Positions 41,738 to 51,779 of a stretch of 64,000 bases of DNA are shown here, one piece after another. Made by a program: the position numbers and the translations under genes. The DNA lies in contig JAFAOS010000231.1 of assembly GCA_019247515.1 (NCBI GenBank), positions 1 through 64,000 on the forward strand. The letters are read 5' to 3'. Position 1 is the first letter of the stretch; every line of letters begins with the position of its first letter. Origin of the DNA: Chloroflexota bacterium (GTDB taxonomy: Bacteria; Chloroflexota; UBA6077; CF-72). The notes under the pieces were generated by a model. The model saw nothing but the letters and a program-made list of their open reading frames with translations. It was not told the origin of the DNA and ran no database searches.

Positions 41738-43420
41738 TCATGTTGACGTCTGCAGGGCTTGCTCGAATTCCGAGCGAATCTGGTCGCCGCCCTGGGCGCG
41801 CCAGTCCTTCACCAGCTGGTCCAGTGAGGACACGTCGGCGCGCCCGAAGATGATCGCCAGCAAGCCATCACCCATCATCTGATGCAGCGTAGCCGCTTTC
41901 TGGGCGTTGGTTTGCGAATACAGACCGACCACTGGATTCTGGATGCCCATGCCCTGGATGACCGCGATGTCTCTGGCCATCACTCGGGCATAGTCGGGTG
42001 AGCTGGCGTTGTACAGCACGCTAGCGGCGGCGCCCACGTTCGGCCATGGGATGAACAGGTCCGTCTGGCCTCTGGCCGAAACGACCGGGTTGCCACCGGC
42101 GTCGAAGTCGAACTCGGAGCCTTCGACGCCGTACCACATCGTCAAATACTCCTGTGAACCGAACGGCGCTGACAAATAGTTCAGAACTCCAAGCAATTTC
42201 CTGGCCTGATCGGCGCTGGTGTTTTTGAGCACGGTCAGCAGGTTGGCGCCCGAACCCAGAAAATGCACCGGTTTGGCGGAGGGGCTCGCCGGAAACGGCG
42301 GCACCGCGCGCATCCCGAAACTGGGGTCCTGCGCGTTGGCGCGATTCCAGACGGTGTCGCCGATCACCAGCCCGTTGGCCCACAGCGCGTACTTGCCGGC
42401 GTAGAAACTCTGAGCTGCCTGGTTGACGCTGGCGGTCGGCGCGTCCGGCTGGACGACGCCGGCGTCCCACAACTGACGCGCGTATGCGACCGCCGCCCTG
42501 AACTCGTCGGTTTCCCAGTCTTTGGTCAATTTGCCGTTCGCTGCACGCCAGATGTTGGGTGCGCCGAACGACTCCAGGAAGTACGTCAACAGACCCGGGA
42601 CGCCATTCATCGGTGCGCCGGAGGTTGCGCCAATGCCCCACTGCGATCCGGAGCTCGTGAGCTGCTGCATCACCTTGAGAAAGTCGTTGGCATCCTTGAA
42701 GTTGATGCCGCCGACCGGGTCCAGCAGTTTGCCTGTGCCGAACATGATCGCGTTGCTGATGCTGGCCCGCACCGATGGCACCGCGTAAATGCGATTGTTG
42801 AACACCGCGTTGCGCCAGGCGTACGGTGGCAGGTTGGCCAGATTGGAATACGCCTTCACCGCGTCGCCGCTGACCAGCGGCGTGAGGTCGGCGCACTGAG
42901 ACTGCAAGAACTCGGGCAGGTTGGCGATACCCAGGCCGTTGCCCGCCCCGAGACTGAGCAGGTCCGGCAATGAACCGCCGGCGATGATGGTGTTCAGCTT
43001 GGTCGGATAGTCCGCCAGCTGCGTCAGCGGCAGGTTGACTTTGAATCCGACTTCCTGGTTGACGCGCTGCCAGGCTGGATTCTGGTCGACCGGCGTGGGC
43101 GGCGCCTGGGTCGTGTACGTGACCGCGGTGATCTCCTCGCCGCTGCCGACCGGCTGCTGCACGGTCTTGTTCGGATTGCGCGGATAGTTGAGAAACGCGG
43201 GCGGCACGAGTCCGTCCTGGCTGCCAGGCGTGTCTGGCGGTGGGCCCTGAGCTGGGACGTACGCGGGCAGCAGGACCGCGGCGTTGGCGGCGGGGGTTAC
43301 TGGACCACTCGGAGCGTTGGGCGAGGCCGGGCTGCATGCCTCTGACAGCACGGCCAGCGTTGCGCCGATGGACACCAGCCGCAGGAAGCCGCGGCGGGAG
43401 ATGGGCCGGAGCGGGGTCAC
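41738..43420 (-). CDS. Lipoprotein extracellular solute-binding protein (orphan, copy 1)
   Basis: The 560-residue lipoprotein starts with SRRGFLRLVSIGATLAVLSEAC, a twin-arginine-like signal with lipobox Cys, then a Pro-Ala linker and a family 1-type solute-binding fold (YPTKLNTIIAGGSLPDLLSL, NAVFNNRIYAVPSVRASI, AMFGTG-type hinge, WDAGVVQPDAP). It resembles sugar or oligosaccharide binders. No ABC permease or ATPase lies nearby. A paralogue is at 56655-58424 (related patterns such as VNNKIYAIP, TKD-ETDEF, LDGLV/LDQLV near the ends). I start at GTG 43420, since the frame to 43765 overlaps the phosphatase. Confidence 0.82.
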   Translation of the reverse strand: MTPLRPISRRGFLRLVSIGATLAVLSEACSPASPNAPSGPVTPAANAAVLLPAYVPAQGPPPDTPGSQDGLVPPAFLNYPRNPNKTVQQPVGSGEEITAVTYTTQAPPTPVDQNPAWQRVNQEVGFKVNLPLTQLADYPTKLNTIIAGGSLPDLLSLGAGNGLGIANLPEFLQSQCADLTPLVSGDAVKAYSNLANLPPYAWRNAVFNNRIYAVPSVRASISNAIMFGTGKLLDPVGGINFKDANDFLKVMQQLTSSGSQWGIGATSGAPMNGVPGLLTYFLESFGAPNIWRAANGKLTKDWETDEFRAAVAYARQLWDAGVVQPDAPTASVNQAAQSFYAGKYALWANGLVIGDTVWNRANAQDPSFGMRAVPPFPASPSAKPVHFLGSGANLLTVLKNTSADQARKLLGVLNYLSAPFGSQEYLTMWYGVEGSEFDFDAGGNPVVSARGQTDLFIPWPNVGAAASVLYNASSPDYARVMARDIAVIQGMGIQNPVVGLYSQTNAQKAATLHQMMGDGLLAIIFGRADVSSLDQLVKDWRAQGGDQIRSEFEQALQTST

Positions 43421-43454
43421 GTCATGAATATATTGCCGGGTAACCTCGAGGCGT

Positions 43455-43910
43455 TTGGAAGCCAATGCCTTCAGCTGGCTCATCGACGGCCAGCTTGCCG
43501 CTTGCGTCGACCCGACGGCCGGCCGGCAGGCGGCGGCGGAGCTGCAGCGCGGCGGGGTGCGTTTGCTGATCAACCTGCACGAAAAACCCGATTCAACCGA
43601 GCTGCTGGCGCAGCTCGGCGCCGAAACGCTGCACTTGCCGGTGATCAGCTCGTACGCGCCGACGCAGGCGCAGCTCGACGCGGGTGTCGCCGCCATACGC
43701 GAGTCGCTCGAGCGTGGTGAGCCGGTGGCGGTCCACTGTGGCGCGGGCCTCGGCCGCACCGGCACGCTGCTGGCCGCCTACCTCGTCAGCCAGGGACAGA
43801 CCGCCGAGGAAGCGATGGAGGTCGTCCGCGCCGTGCGCCCGGGCTCGGTGGAGACGCTGGAGCAGGAACAGGCGATCTACGAGTACGCGCGGCGCCTCAG
43901 GAGCGCGTAA
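43455..43910 (+). CDS. Cys-based dual-specificity/tyrosine phosphatase
   Basis: The 151-residue protein has the CX5R signature [20 protein letters not shown] with the nucleophile Cys and Arg, and an upstream [14 protein letters not shown] region with [14 protein letters not shown] that probably forms the acid loop. It resembles small dual-specificity phosphatases acting on Ser/Thr, Tyr or phosphoinositide-like substrates. The start is TTG 43455 with GAGG close upstream. It is divergent from the solute-binding gene and convergent with the sigma factor gene (14 bases overlap), near the kinase operon, so a signalling role is possible but unproven. Confidence 0.8.
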   Translation: MEANAFSWLIDGQLAACVDPTAGRQAAAELQRGGVRLLINLHEKPDSTELLAQLGAETLHLPVISSYAPTQAQLDAGVAAIRESLERGEPVAVHCGAGLGRTGTLLAAYLVSQGQTAEEAMEVVRAVRPGSVETLEQEQAIYEYARRLRSA

Positions 43911-45111
43911 GCTCGTCTCGCCTGCGCTCGAGATACACGCGCTCGGCGACATTGTCGGTGCGGGCGATCGCGGCTTCGTAAGCAATGCGGGCCTCCGCGT
44001 CTCGTCGCAGGCGCCGCAAGAGGTCCGCGCGAATGGCGTGATACAGGTAGTAATGCTCCAGGTCCAGGCGGTCGACTTCCGCCAGCCCCGCGGCCGGACC
44101 CTCCACCTCGGCAAGGGCGACGGCTCGGTTCAACGCGACGACCGCACCTGGCGAAAGCGCGAGGAGCTGGTTGTAGAGGCGCAGAATCTGGCGCCAGTCG
44201 GTGTCGGGAGCGGTCGGCGCGTCGCTGTGGACGGCGTGGATCGCCGCCTGAATCTGGTAAGGGCCCGGCTGAGCGAGCTCCAGGCAGCGGCGCACGATGG
44301 CCTGGCCTTCGGCGATCAGCGAGCGGTCCCACCGCGAGCGGTCCTGGTCGGCCAGCGCCACCAGGTCGCCCTGGGACGTGGCGCGCGCGGCACGGCGTGA
44401 TTCGACCAGTAGCATCAGTCCGAGCAGCCCGAGGACCTCGGGCTCGTCGGGCATGAGCTCGACCAGCTGCCGCCCCAGACGGATAGCCTCGATGCAGAGG
44501 TCAGCCCGCACCAGGCGACTGCCAGAGCTGGCGGTGTAACCCTCGTTGAAAATCAGATACACGACCGCGAGGACCGTCCGCAGACGCGGCGGCAGGTCCG
44601 CCTCACTCGGTACGCGATACGGAATGCGCGCGTCGCGGATCTTGCCCTTGGCGCGCACCAGCCGTTGGGCCATCGTCGCTTCGGGCACCAGAAATGCGCG
44701 GGCGATCTCGGCGGTGGTGAGGCCACCCAGCAGCCGCAGCGTCAGCGCGACCTGCGCGCTCGGCGCCAGCGACGGATGACAGCACGTGAAGATGAGGCGC
44801 AGCCGGTCGTCGCGGATGACGCCCTCGTCCAGCGGTGCGTCGTCCGCGAACAGCAACACCGCCTGGGCGTGGCGATCCGTCCGAGTTGCCTCACGGCGGA
44901 GGCGGTTCAAAGCTCGGTTGCGCGCGGTCGTGATGATCCACCCAGCGGGGCTGGGCGGGAGCCCATCGGTGGGCCAGCGCTGCACCGCGACCGTGAACGC
45001 GTCCTGAACGGCCTCCTCGGCGAGGTCGATGTCGCCGAAGACGCGCACCAGCACGGCTACCGCGCGGCCGTACTCCTGCCGAAAGACCTGCTCGACGTCA
45101 GCGGACGGCAA
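43897..45111 (-). CDS. ECF sigma factor, ECF42-like, with C-terminal extension
   Basis: The 404-residue protein joins sigma-70 region 2 ([20 protein letters not shown] with [17 protein letters not shown]) and region 4 ([22 protein letters not shown] with [10 protein letters not shown]) to a C-terminal helical, TPR-like extension (about residues 180-404; DUF6596-type, [14 protein letters not shown]). It belongs to the ECF42-type group, which lacks a classical anti-sigma partner and depends on its own C-terminus. The TTG start (45111) overlaps the end of the kinase gene by 14 bases, suggesting they are transcribed together. Target promoters are unknown. Confidence 0.83.
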   Translation of the reverse strand: MPSADVEQVFRQEYGRAVAVLVRVFGDIDLAEEAVQDAFTVAVQRWPTDGLPPSPAGWIITTARNRALNRLRREATRTDRHAQAVLLFADDAPLDEGVIRDDRLRLIFTCCHPSLAPSAQVALTLRLLGGLTTAEIARAFLVPEATMAQRLVRAKGKIRDARIPYRVPSEADLPPRLRTVLAVVYLIFNEGYTASSGSRLVRADLCIEAIRLGRQLVELMPDEPEVLGLLGLMLLVESRRAARATSQGDLVALADQDRSRWDRSLIAEGQAIVRRCLELAQPGPYQIQAAIHAVHSDAPTAPDTDWRQILRLYNQLLALSPGAVVALNRAVALAEVEGPAAGLAEVDRLDLEHYYLYHAIRADLLRRLRRDAEARIAYEAAIARTDNVAERVYLERRRDELTRS

Positions 45112-48100
45112 CGAAGATCGGCGGCGATGTGGGTGTCGCGGTCGGCCGCGGCGTGTTGGTGGGGGGTACGGGCGTGTTCGTCGGAGGTCGCGGCGTGTTG
45201 GTGGGCGGTACAGGCGTGTTCGTCGGCGGCACAGGCGTGTTCGTGGGCGGGACCGGCGTGTTGGTGGGCGGAACTGGGGTGTTCGTCGGCGGCACCGGCG
45301 TACTGGTCGGCGGCACCGGCGTGCTGGTTGGCGGCACCGGCGTGTCGGTCGGGGGCACCGGCGTGTTCGTGGGCGGCGGGGGGACGGGCGTCGGCGGCAC
45401 CGGCGTGTTCGTCGGCGGCGGCACCGGCGTATCGGTTGGCACGAGCGGCGGCGGGGTCGGGGTTGACGGCACCGGCGTGCTGGTGGGCGGGATGCTCGTG
45501 GGCGTGTCGCCGACGACGTCGGTCGGACTCGGCTGCGGGGTCGGCACGTCGGTGTCGGCCGGCGTCGGACCTGGCTCAGGTGTGGGTGGGCCGGGGTCGT
45601 CCGTCGCTTCCGGCTCAGGCGTATCGGTCGGCTGCGCCTGCGCCAGCGTCACGACCGGGGTCGCCGTCGCCGAAGGCCTGAACTGCACAGGCGTGGCCCT
45701 CGGTTGGCCGGGCGTTGGCGCGTCGGTCGGGACGACGACTTCGTCAGCTGGGGCCTCGGTAGGAGTGTCCGTTGGAGTGTCGGTCGGGACGCTGGTTGGC
45801 GTCGCCGACGGCACGCTCGTGGCCGTCGGCTCCGGCGGCGAGGTCGGCGTTGGCGACGGCGTGGCCGCCGGCGTGGGCGTGGGCGGCGGCGGCGCATCGC
45901 CAGCTGGGAAATCGACGCTGGTCACCAGGGGCTGTGAGGCGATAGCCGAGGCAGCGGTGAACCAGGCTGAGGGACCACCGAGCAGTCCGCTCTGCACGGG
46001 GTCGCCGCTGGCCTGCAGATGGACGGAATCCGGCTGGACATCGCCGCCGACGTCGAGTTGCACGGTTGCCAGCCAGATGGGCTGCAGCGGGTCCGGTGGC
46101 ACCACCTGCCAGTCGAGCGCTTTTCGCGAGTCTGGGGTGACCATCACCGCGTTGTTCAGATGGTACGCAACGGTATAGGTGTGTTCCGACGGACTGTCTA
46201 CACTGGGAAAGAACCACTCCACCCAGTACTGTTCGTCATCTTCCCAGCTCGTCGCGTAGCGCGGCTCCGGCGTCGCCGGGTCCGTCGCGAAGGTGACACC
46301 CCCCTCGGAGACTTTCAAGTTCGTCAGATCCCCGGCCGGAGCGCCGACCCTGGCCAGGACGTGGTCGTGGCTGCCGGCCGTGAACAGCACGCGGTGGGTT
46401 TCGACCACGTCGACGGAATTATCGGGATTCAGCGTGGCGCTGACGTTGAGCCCGTCCCACGACTGGCTGGCCGCATCGCCGAGCCCGGCTGCCTGGCGGC
46501 GCGCGGCGTATTCGACCGGCCAGCTGGCACACGGCACGTCCGTGCGCCCCCGGGACCCAACCTGGCCGGCGGGCATCACCGCCCCATCGCCAGGCTTGAT
46601 CGTTTCGCGGAAGTCGCCGATGGTGGTGCCGTCCGTGCACGACAGCTCCAGCTCGTGCGTGGCCTGGGTCTGGCCGGGCGTGTACGGCAGCCAGAAGTCC
46701 TGGTCGACGATCAGCATGGGGGCGCGCGTCGGCTGAAGCTCGAGAGCGCCCGCGGCGGCCGGCATGGCCAGCGCGGCGGGTGCGGCAGCACCCGTGACAG
46801 CCACCAATGGCAAAAGCAGCAAGCACAGGACGCCGAAGGCCGTCGCGCGCGCGCGCCAGGCCGCCCCGCCAGTCTCGTCCAGCGCGCGGCGGCTCTGCAG
46901 TACCGCCACGCCCAGCACGGCGACCACGGCCGCCAGCAGCACGGCCAGAGCGGCGGTACCGATCCACTCGTAGCCGGTCGAGCGGACCAGCGCCGCGGCG
47001 ATGGGCACCCCGAGGATCCAGTACGCCAGCACCAGCAGGACCACGTCGATCAGGGCGCCCACGATGCGGCCAAAAGCCCCCTGGCGCCGCGCGTGCGACG
47101 CCTCGTCGTCGGCCGAGTGCGTGCCGAGCAGGCCGCGATCCAGGCGACCGCCCAATGCGGGTCGCCCGAAATGGTTGAAGCGACTCCGCATGCCAATCAG
47201 CAGCAGCAAGAGCGCCACGCCGACCACCCAGGCCACGGCCGTGCTGGCGATCGTCGGGACGTCGCCGACGAGCCTGCCGTCCAGCAGCGGCAGCGACAAC
47301 AGCAACGGCGCGCCGAGCAGCAATCCCAGCAGCACGCCAAGCGCACCCGCCAGGACCTGCATGCGCACGATCAGCACCAACCAGACCATTGCGGCGACCG
47401 CCGTCACGAGCGTGGCCGCGACCACCACGGGCGCCACCACCTGCAGCTCGTCGGTGAGCGGAGTCCGTAGCAAGGCATACGCCAGCAGCAGGTAGATCAG
47501 GTCCAGGACGCAGCCGACCACGAGAGCCAGTCGCCGCCGATTGGCGGCGGCTCGCGCGAGCGTCACGTCGTCGCGCGACTCCAGCATCAGACGCCCCAGA
47601 CCATCCGCCGCCACCCTGCCCAGCACCTGGGCCGTTGGTCCGCGGCGCGCGACGATCACAGCGATCAGCGCGGCGGCGACCAGCAGCCGCACCGCGTTCA
47701 GGATTCCCGCCGCATCGGTCAGTCCCAGGTCGTTGGCCGACAACAGGCTGGTCAGCGCCCATGCCAACGCCAGGACGACCGCCGCGGCCTTGAAGCCCGC
47801 GGTACGCGAAATGGCGACGAGGATGATGAGCGCGGCCACGATGGCCGCCGCGAGCAGAGCCAGGCTGACCCCGCGCACGAGCGTGGGATCGGCAAAACTG
47901 CCGAGCAGGCCGATCAGTGGCGTACCGATCAGCCGATACAGACCGAAGACGTAGAGCAGGTTCACCACACCCTCGGCCGAGCCAACGACCGCATGGCGCA
48001 GCCCCGCCAGACGCGGACGTACTCTCGCCGGTCCGGCGCGGGCGCGCTCGACCGCGTCCACCAGCGCGTTGCCGGCACGTACGAACAGACCCACCACGTG

Positions 48101-49147
48101 CCAGCGGATGCCGAGCAGCAGCGCGCTGAGCCCCGCCGCCAGCGCAAGCTGGAACGGCCATACAAGTGGAACGCGGCCACCGATCAGCCCAGCGCCGGGC
48201 AGCATCAGCAGCAGCAGCGGACCGAGCACCAGCAGCGCCAGCAGGCCCGCGATGTTCGGCGCGGCATCGGCCAGGCTCTGCTTGGTTTCGAGCGACATGC
48301 CGCGCGTGTGTTCCGCGGCTTCGCTCAGCGTCCGCCCGAAATCGGCGACCGTGGGGAACCGATCGGCCGGATCCTTGGCGAGTCCGCGCAGCAGGATGTC
48401 TTCGATCGGCGACGGCAACCCCGGATTGAACACACGCGGCCGAGGTGGCGCGTCCTCGATGTGCCGCCGCATGATCTCGTCGGCGTCTGAACCCATGAAC
48501 GGCACTCTGCCCGTCAACAGCTCGTAGGCCATGACCGCCAGCGAGTACTGGTCGCTGCTGCCGTCCACCGCTTCGCCTCGGCACTGCTCAGGCGACATGT
48601 AGGCCGGCGTGCCCGCCACGCGGCGCTTGCCGGTCATGGCGGCCGGCTCGATGACTTCGGCAATGCCGGTATCGGCCAGCAACGGCCAGTCCGCCCGCCC
48701 GAGCAGCACGTTCGAAGGCTTGACGTCCAGGTGGACGACCTTGGCATCGTGGGCGGCCTGCAGCGCGTCTGCGACGCCGTGCACCATCCGCGCCGCGGTG
48801 ACCAGGTCCAGCGTGCCGCCGACGGCAATCAGCCGGTCGCGCAGGGTGCCACCCCGCACCAGGCGCATCGCGATATAGACGACGTCGCCTTCCTCGCCGA
48901 AGTAGTGGACCGTCAACAAGTTGGGGTGGAACAGGCGCGAAAGAAGTCGCGCTTCCTGATGGAAGCGCTCGCGCAGCTCCAGGTTGACCGCCATTTCGGG
49001 AGCCAGAACCTTGAGCGCGACGTCGGTTTCGAGTGAGCGGGAGTAGGCGCGGTACACGGTGGCCATTCCTCCGCGCCCGAGCACTTCGCGGACGAGATAC
49101 TCGCCGTCACGCAGCGTGCGGCCGATGAGCGAGGGCTGTGCTGTCAT
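45098..49147 (-). CDS. Large membrane Ser/Thr protein kinase with DUF2207-like domain and Pro-Thr repeats
   Basis: The 1349-residue protein begins with a Hanks-type kinase (residues about 17-280): [11 protein letters not shown], catalytic Lys in VALKVLAP, Asp in [18 protein letters not shown] in place of DFG, and [14 protein letters not shown]. About ten to fourteen hydrophobic helices follow (residues about 300-820), then an extracytoplasmic DUF2207-like region ([32 protein letters not shown]) and a 300-residue Pro-Thr tail with 7-residue repeats. The HRD Arg is Leu and DFG is DTG, which may lower or alter activity. The ATG overlaps the upstream membrane gene stop by four bases. It likely senses surface stress and could influence the adjoining sigma factor. 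Confidence 0.85.
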   Translation of the reverse strand: MTAQPSLIGRTLRDGEYLVREVLGRGGMATVYRAYSRSLETDVALKVLAPEMAVNLELRERFHQEARLLSRLFHPNLLTVHYFGEEGDVVYIAMRLVRGGTLRDRLIAVGGTLDLVTAARMVHGVADALQAAHDAKVVHLDVKPSNVLLGRADWPLLADTGIAEVIEPAAMTGKRRVAGTPAYMSPEQCRGEAVDGSSDQYSLAVMAYELLTGRVPFMGSDADEIMRRHIEDAPPRPRVFNPGLPSPIEDILLRGLAKDPADRFPTVADFGRTLSEAAEHTRGMSLETKQSLADAAPNIAGLLALLVLGPLLLLMLPGAGLIGGRVPLVWPFQLALAAGLSALLLGIRWHVVGLFVRAGNALVDAVERARAGPARVRPRLAGLRHAVVGSAEGVVNLLYVFGLYRLIGTPLIGLLGSFADPTLVRGVSLALLAAAIVAALIILVAISRTAGFKAAAVVLALAWALTSLLSANDLGLTDAAGILNAVRLLVAAALIAVIVARRGPTAQVLGRVAADGLGRLMLESRDDVTLARAAANRRRLALVVGCVLDLIYLLLAYALLRTPLTDELQVVAPVVVAATLVTAVAAMVWLVLIVRMQVLAGALGVLLGLLLGAPLLLSLPLLDGRLVGDVPTIASTAVAWVVGVALLLLLIGMRSRFNHFGRPALGGRLDRGLLGTHSADDEASHARRQGAFGRIVGALIDVVLLVLAYWILGVPIAAALVRSTGYEWIGTAALAVLLAAVVAVLGVAVLQSRRALDETGGAAWRARATAFGVLCLLLLPLVAVTGAAAPAALAMPAAAGALELQPTRAPMLIVDQDFWLPYTPGQTQATHELELSCTDGTTIGDFRETIKPGDGAVMPAGQVGSRGRTDVPCASWPVEYAARRQAAGLGDAASQSWDGLNVSATLNPDNSVDVVETHRVLFTAGSHDHVLARVGAPAGDLTNLKVSEGGVTFATDPATPEPRYATSWEDDEQYWVEWFFPSVDSPSEHTYTVAYHLNNAVMVTPDSRKALDWQVVPPDPLQPIWLATVQLDVGGDVQPDSVHLQASGDPVQSGLLGGPSAWFTAASAIASQPLVTSVDFPAGDAPPPPTPTPAATPSPTPTSPPEPTATSVPSATPTSVPTDTPTDTPTEAPADEVVVPTDAPTPGQPRATPVQFRPSATATPVVTLAQAQPTDTPEPEATDDPGPPTPEPGPTPADTDVPTPQPSPTDVVGDTPTSIPPTSTPVPSTPTPPPLVPTDTPVPPPTNTPVPPTPVPPPPTNTPVPPTDTPVPPTSTPVPPTSTPVPPTNTPVPPTNTPVPPTNTPVPPTNTPVPPTNTPRPPTNTPVPPTNTPRPTATPTSPPIFVAVR
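45140..45425 (-). repeat. 21-bp tandem repeats coding PPTNTPV units
   Basis: About a dozen imperfect 21-base units encode PPTNTPV and variants ([21 protein letters not shown]) at the end of the kinase gene. They are in frame and the nearly identical DNA suggests recent expansion and length variation. Confidence 0.8.
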
Positions 49148-49929
49148 GCGCCGAGCACCCGACGCGTTGGATCGTCAGAATTGTCCGGCTCGCCTCTGAC
49201 GACCGTGGCCTCGTCTTCGAAGCGCTGAGGTCGCTTGCCCGGAACCGTCACGTCACTGTTACCGTGCCCGGCGACCTCGGTGGCATCCGTCACGCGCCCG
49301 CTGACCAGCGTCGGCACCTCGGCAGCCGCCGTCACAAACAGCGGCGCCACCACAGTCACCGCGTCGGTGGCCGACGGAATCGGCCCGCTGCTGACAACTG
49401 ACACCGACGTACGCGTTGGCTCCGCCAGCAGTGGCGTGCCAGTCGTGGGAATTGCCGCGTCGATCGCGCGCAGCGTCACTACCTGCACCATCGGGCGAGC
49501 GGTCTGATACACCCACACCAGCGTCACCAGCACCGCCGCGAGCGCCGCGGCGGCGATGCCCGATTCGATCGAGGTCGCCGAGTGATCGCCGCCGACGATC
49601 AATGCGATTGGACGCCGCACGATGGCCTGCGTGGTGACCAGCGCCAGGCCGAACAGCATCAGGCGGGCGAGCAACGCCGTCTGGCTGGTCGTGATCCTGG
49701 GCGAGCCGATGCCGCGGCCGAGCTCGGCCGCGAGCGGGCTGCTCAATTGCAGGGTCAGCGCGATCACCAGGATCGAGAGGAGGATGGCGACGACGAGCCA
49801 GACTGGCGTCATCAGGTCGCCCGGCGTGGGCCCAAAAATGAGCGGCAGCACGACGACGCCAATCGCGGCGCACGTGGCAACCAGCAGCACGGTTACCACT
49901 ACGGAATTCCACGTCGGCCGGTCGGTCAT
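49144..49929 (-). CDS. Membrane protein preceding the kinase (unknown function)
   Basis: The 261-residue product has about four hydrophobic segments (VVVTVLLVATCAAIGVVVLP, VWLVVAILLSILVIALTLQL, LMLFGLALVTTQAIV and AAAALAAVLVTLVWVYQTA) and a hydrophilic C-terminal 100 residues with VPG/T motifs and an acidic end. No family recognised. It is co-translated with the kinase (ATGA overlap at 49144-49147). It may be a partner of the kinase membrane domain, for example a sensor or scaffold, but this is inference. Confidence 0.65.
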   Translation of the reverse strand: MTDRPTWNSVVVTVLLVATCAAIGVVVLPLIFGPTPGDLMTPVWLVVAILLSILVIALTLQLSSPLAAELGRGIGSPRITTSQTALLARLMLFGLALVTTQAIVRRPIALIVGGDHSATSIESGIAAAALAAVLVTLVWVYQTARPMVQVVTLRAIDAAIPTTGTPLLAEPTRTSVSVVSSGPIPSATDAVTVVAPLFVTAAAEVPTLVSGRVTDATEVAGHGNSDVTVPGKRPQRFEDEATVVRGEPDNSDDPTRRVLGA

Positions 49930-50074
49930 TCTGCCTCCACGTCAGTTCGAAGCGCCTGCGGAGAATACGCGCGATCCGAGGCGTGTCAATATCAAGCAGT
50001 TCACAAAACGACGAGGCAACCGGTTTTCGCGGCAGGTCGCCGCCCGACTTCGGTTCGAACAGTAGAGTGAATTG

Positions 50075-50773
50075 ATGACTTCGGCGGTTCCGCGCGACGC
50101 GACGGCCTTTGAAGTCCGTGAGGCCTTGCGCGAATCGGGTTGCGCGGTTTGCCATCTCGCCTTGCGGTCAGTCGGCCGGCTGCTGCGATCGGTCGCTTAC
50201 GAGCAGGTCAATGACCTGGGCTTGCGCACAGTTCTCCGCAAGCGGGGCGGGTTCTGCAACGTCCACGCCCACGATTGGCTGCTCGCGGCGCACAGCGTCC
50301 TCGGGACCGCGCTCATCTATAAGGATGTGCTGGAGGCGGCGCTGCGCGAGCTCGACTCGCCCGCTGCCGGTGGGCAACGCGGGCGGCTCCTTCGCGGCCT
50401 GTTGGGAGCTGGCTCGAGCGACGCCGACTTGCCGTGTCCGGCGTGTCGGAGCCAGGCCGAAGCCGAGAGGCGCTACGTGGAGGCGCTGCTGGCGCTGCTG
50501 GCCTCAGACGCGGCAGTCGGCCGTGAGTTCGAGGCGTCTGACGGTCTGTGCCGACGGCACACGCTGGCGGCCCTGCGCGCGCGCCGCGACGCCGCTGAGC
50601 CCGTAGTCCGCCGCGCGCGCGAGGCGCTCGGCGAGCTGCTGGCCGAGCTGGACGAGGTCATCCGTAAGGAGGACTACCGCTTTCGCCACGAGCCGCGAAC
50701 TGCGGGCGAGCGCAGTGCGCCCGCGCGCGCCATCAACTGGGCGGCGGGCAAGGCAGGCCTTACCTCGCCCTGA
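50075..50773 (+). CDS. DUF6062-like Cys/His-rich protein
   Basis: The 232-residue protein has two similar halves. Each contains a CxxC (GCAVC near residue 23; CPACRSQ in the second half) and a later GFC/GLC-x2-H (GGFCNVHAHDWL; DGLCRRHTLAAL), with Arg-rich helices between. The spacing suggests two metal-binding modules, as in DUF6062-type proteins of unknown function. The tail (ERSAPARAINWAAGKAGL) is basic. I use ATG 50075; a TTG sits one codon earlier. Genes around it (kinase, pirin) do not suggest a specific partner. Confidence 0.6.
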   Translation: MTSAVPRDATAFEVREALRESGCAVCHLALRSVGRLLRSVAYEQVNDLGLRTVLRKRGGFCNVHAHDWLLAAHSVLGTALIYKDVLEAALRELDSPAAGGQRGRLLRGLLGAGSSDADLPCPACRSQAEAERRYVEALLALLASDAAVGREFEASDGLCRRHTLAALRARRDAAEPVVRRAREALGELLAELDEVIRKEDYRFRHEPRTAGERSAPARAINWAAGKAGLTSP

Positions 50774-50790
50774 CGTCAATCGCGGCGAGC

Positions 50791-51756
50791 TCAGTTGTTG
50801 AGAGCGCCAGCCGGGATCACTCCCAATCGCCCGGCGCGATAGTCCTCGAACGCCTTCGCCAGCTCCTCGTGCGTATTCATCACGAACGGCCCGTACCAGG
50901 CCACGGCTTCGCCGATCGGCTCGCCGCCCATGATGTACACGTCGAGCGCCGGCGTGTGGCTGTCCTGACTCCGATCGGCGGCGACGCGGATCGCGTCACC
51001 CGTGCCAAGCACCGCCAGCTGACCGGTACCAAACGGCCGACGCTCGGCGCCTACCGCGCCCTTGCCGCTCAGCACGTACACCAGGGCGTTGAAGTCGGGC
51101 CGCCACGGGATGTCGACCTCGGCGCCTGGCTGAAGCGTGGCGTGCACCACCGTGATCGGCGTGTACGTGACGCCCGGCCCCGCATGACCATCAACCGAGC
51201 CGGCGATCACGCGGATCAGCGCTCCTCCGTCTGGTGAGGTGAGCAGCGACACGCGATCCGCGCGGATGTCCTGGTAACGCGGCGCCGACATCTTGTCGCG
51301 CGACGGCAGGTTGACCCACAGCTGCAGGCCATGAAACAGGCCGCCGCTCATCACCAGGCGCTCCGGCGGCCGCTCGATGTGCAGGATGCCCGCGCCCGCG
51401 GTCATCCACTGCGTGTCCCCATTGGTGATGACCCCGCCGCCACCATTGGAGTCCTGGTGCTCGAACGTGCCGTCGATCATGTAGGTGACGGTCTCGAAGC
51501 CACGATGCGGATGCCATGAGGTGCCCCTGGCCTCGCCAGGCGCGTACTCGACCTCGCCCATCTGGTCCAGGTGGATGAATGGATCGAGATCGGCCAGCTG
51601 GGCGCCGGCGAATGCGCGACGGACGGGAAAGCCTTCACCTTCGAGACCGCGCGGCGCGGTGGTGAGCGAGCGGACCGGCCGCGACGTGGCGCGGCTCAGG
51701 TCGACGGCGGTGATGCGAGGCAGTGCAAGAGTGTTGGAAACGGTGACAGCTGGCAT
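50791..51756 (-). CDS. Pirin family protein
   Basis: The 321-residue bicupin starts with a pirin N-terminal domain: DPFIHLDQMGEVEYAPGEA, then TSWHPHRGFETVTYMIDG, where the His pair and Glu form the metal site, QWMTAGAGILHIERPP, and a C-terminal pirin part with NALVYVLSGKGAVG and GEPIGEAVAWYGPFVMNT. Known bacterial pirins act as quercetinases or redox-linked regulators; no specific substrate can be named. The C-terminal GPFVMNTHEE is typical. It is cytoplasmic. It precedes the IclR and MaoC block on the same strand but has its own 24-base gap. Confidence 0.87.
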   Translation of the reverse strand: MPAVTVSNTLALPRITAVDLSRATSRPVRSLTTAPRGLEGEGFPVRRAFAGAQLADLDPFIHLDQMGEVEYAPGEARGTSWHPHRGFETVTYMIDGTFEHQDSNGGGGVITNGDTQWMTAGAGILHIERPPERLVMSGGLFHGLQLWVNLPSRDKMSAPRYQDIRADRVSLLTSPDGGALIRVIAGSVDGHAGPGVTYTPITVVHATLQPGAEVDIPWRPDFNALVYVLSGKGAVGAERRPFGTGQLAVLGTGDAIRVAADRSQDSHTPALDVYIMGGEPIGEAVAWYGPFVMNTHEELAKAFEDYRAGRLGVIPAGALNN

Positions 51757-51779
51757 GATCTTCTACCCGAGACAACGTA

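Noticed and set aside
45140-45425. Possible CRISPR-like array
   Set aside because: The repeats are contiguous 21-base in-frame units coding Pro-Thr motifs, without spacers.
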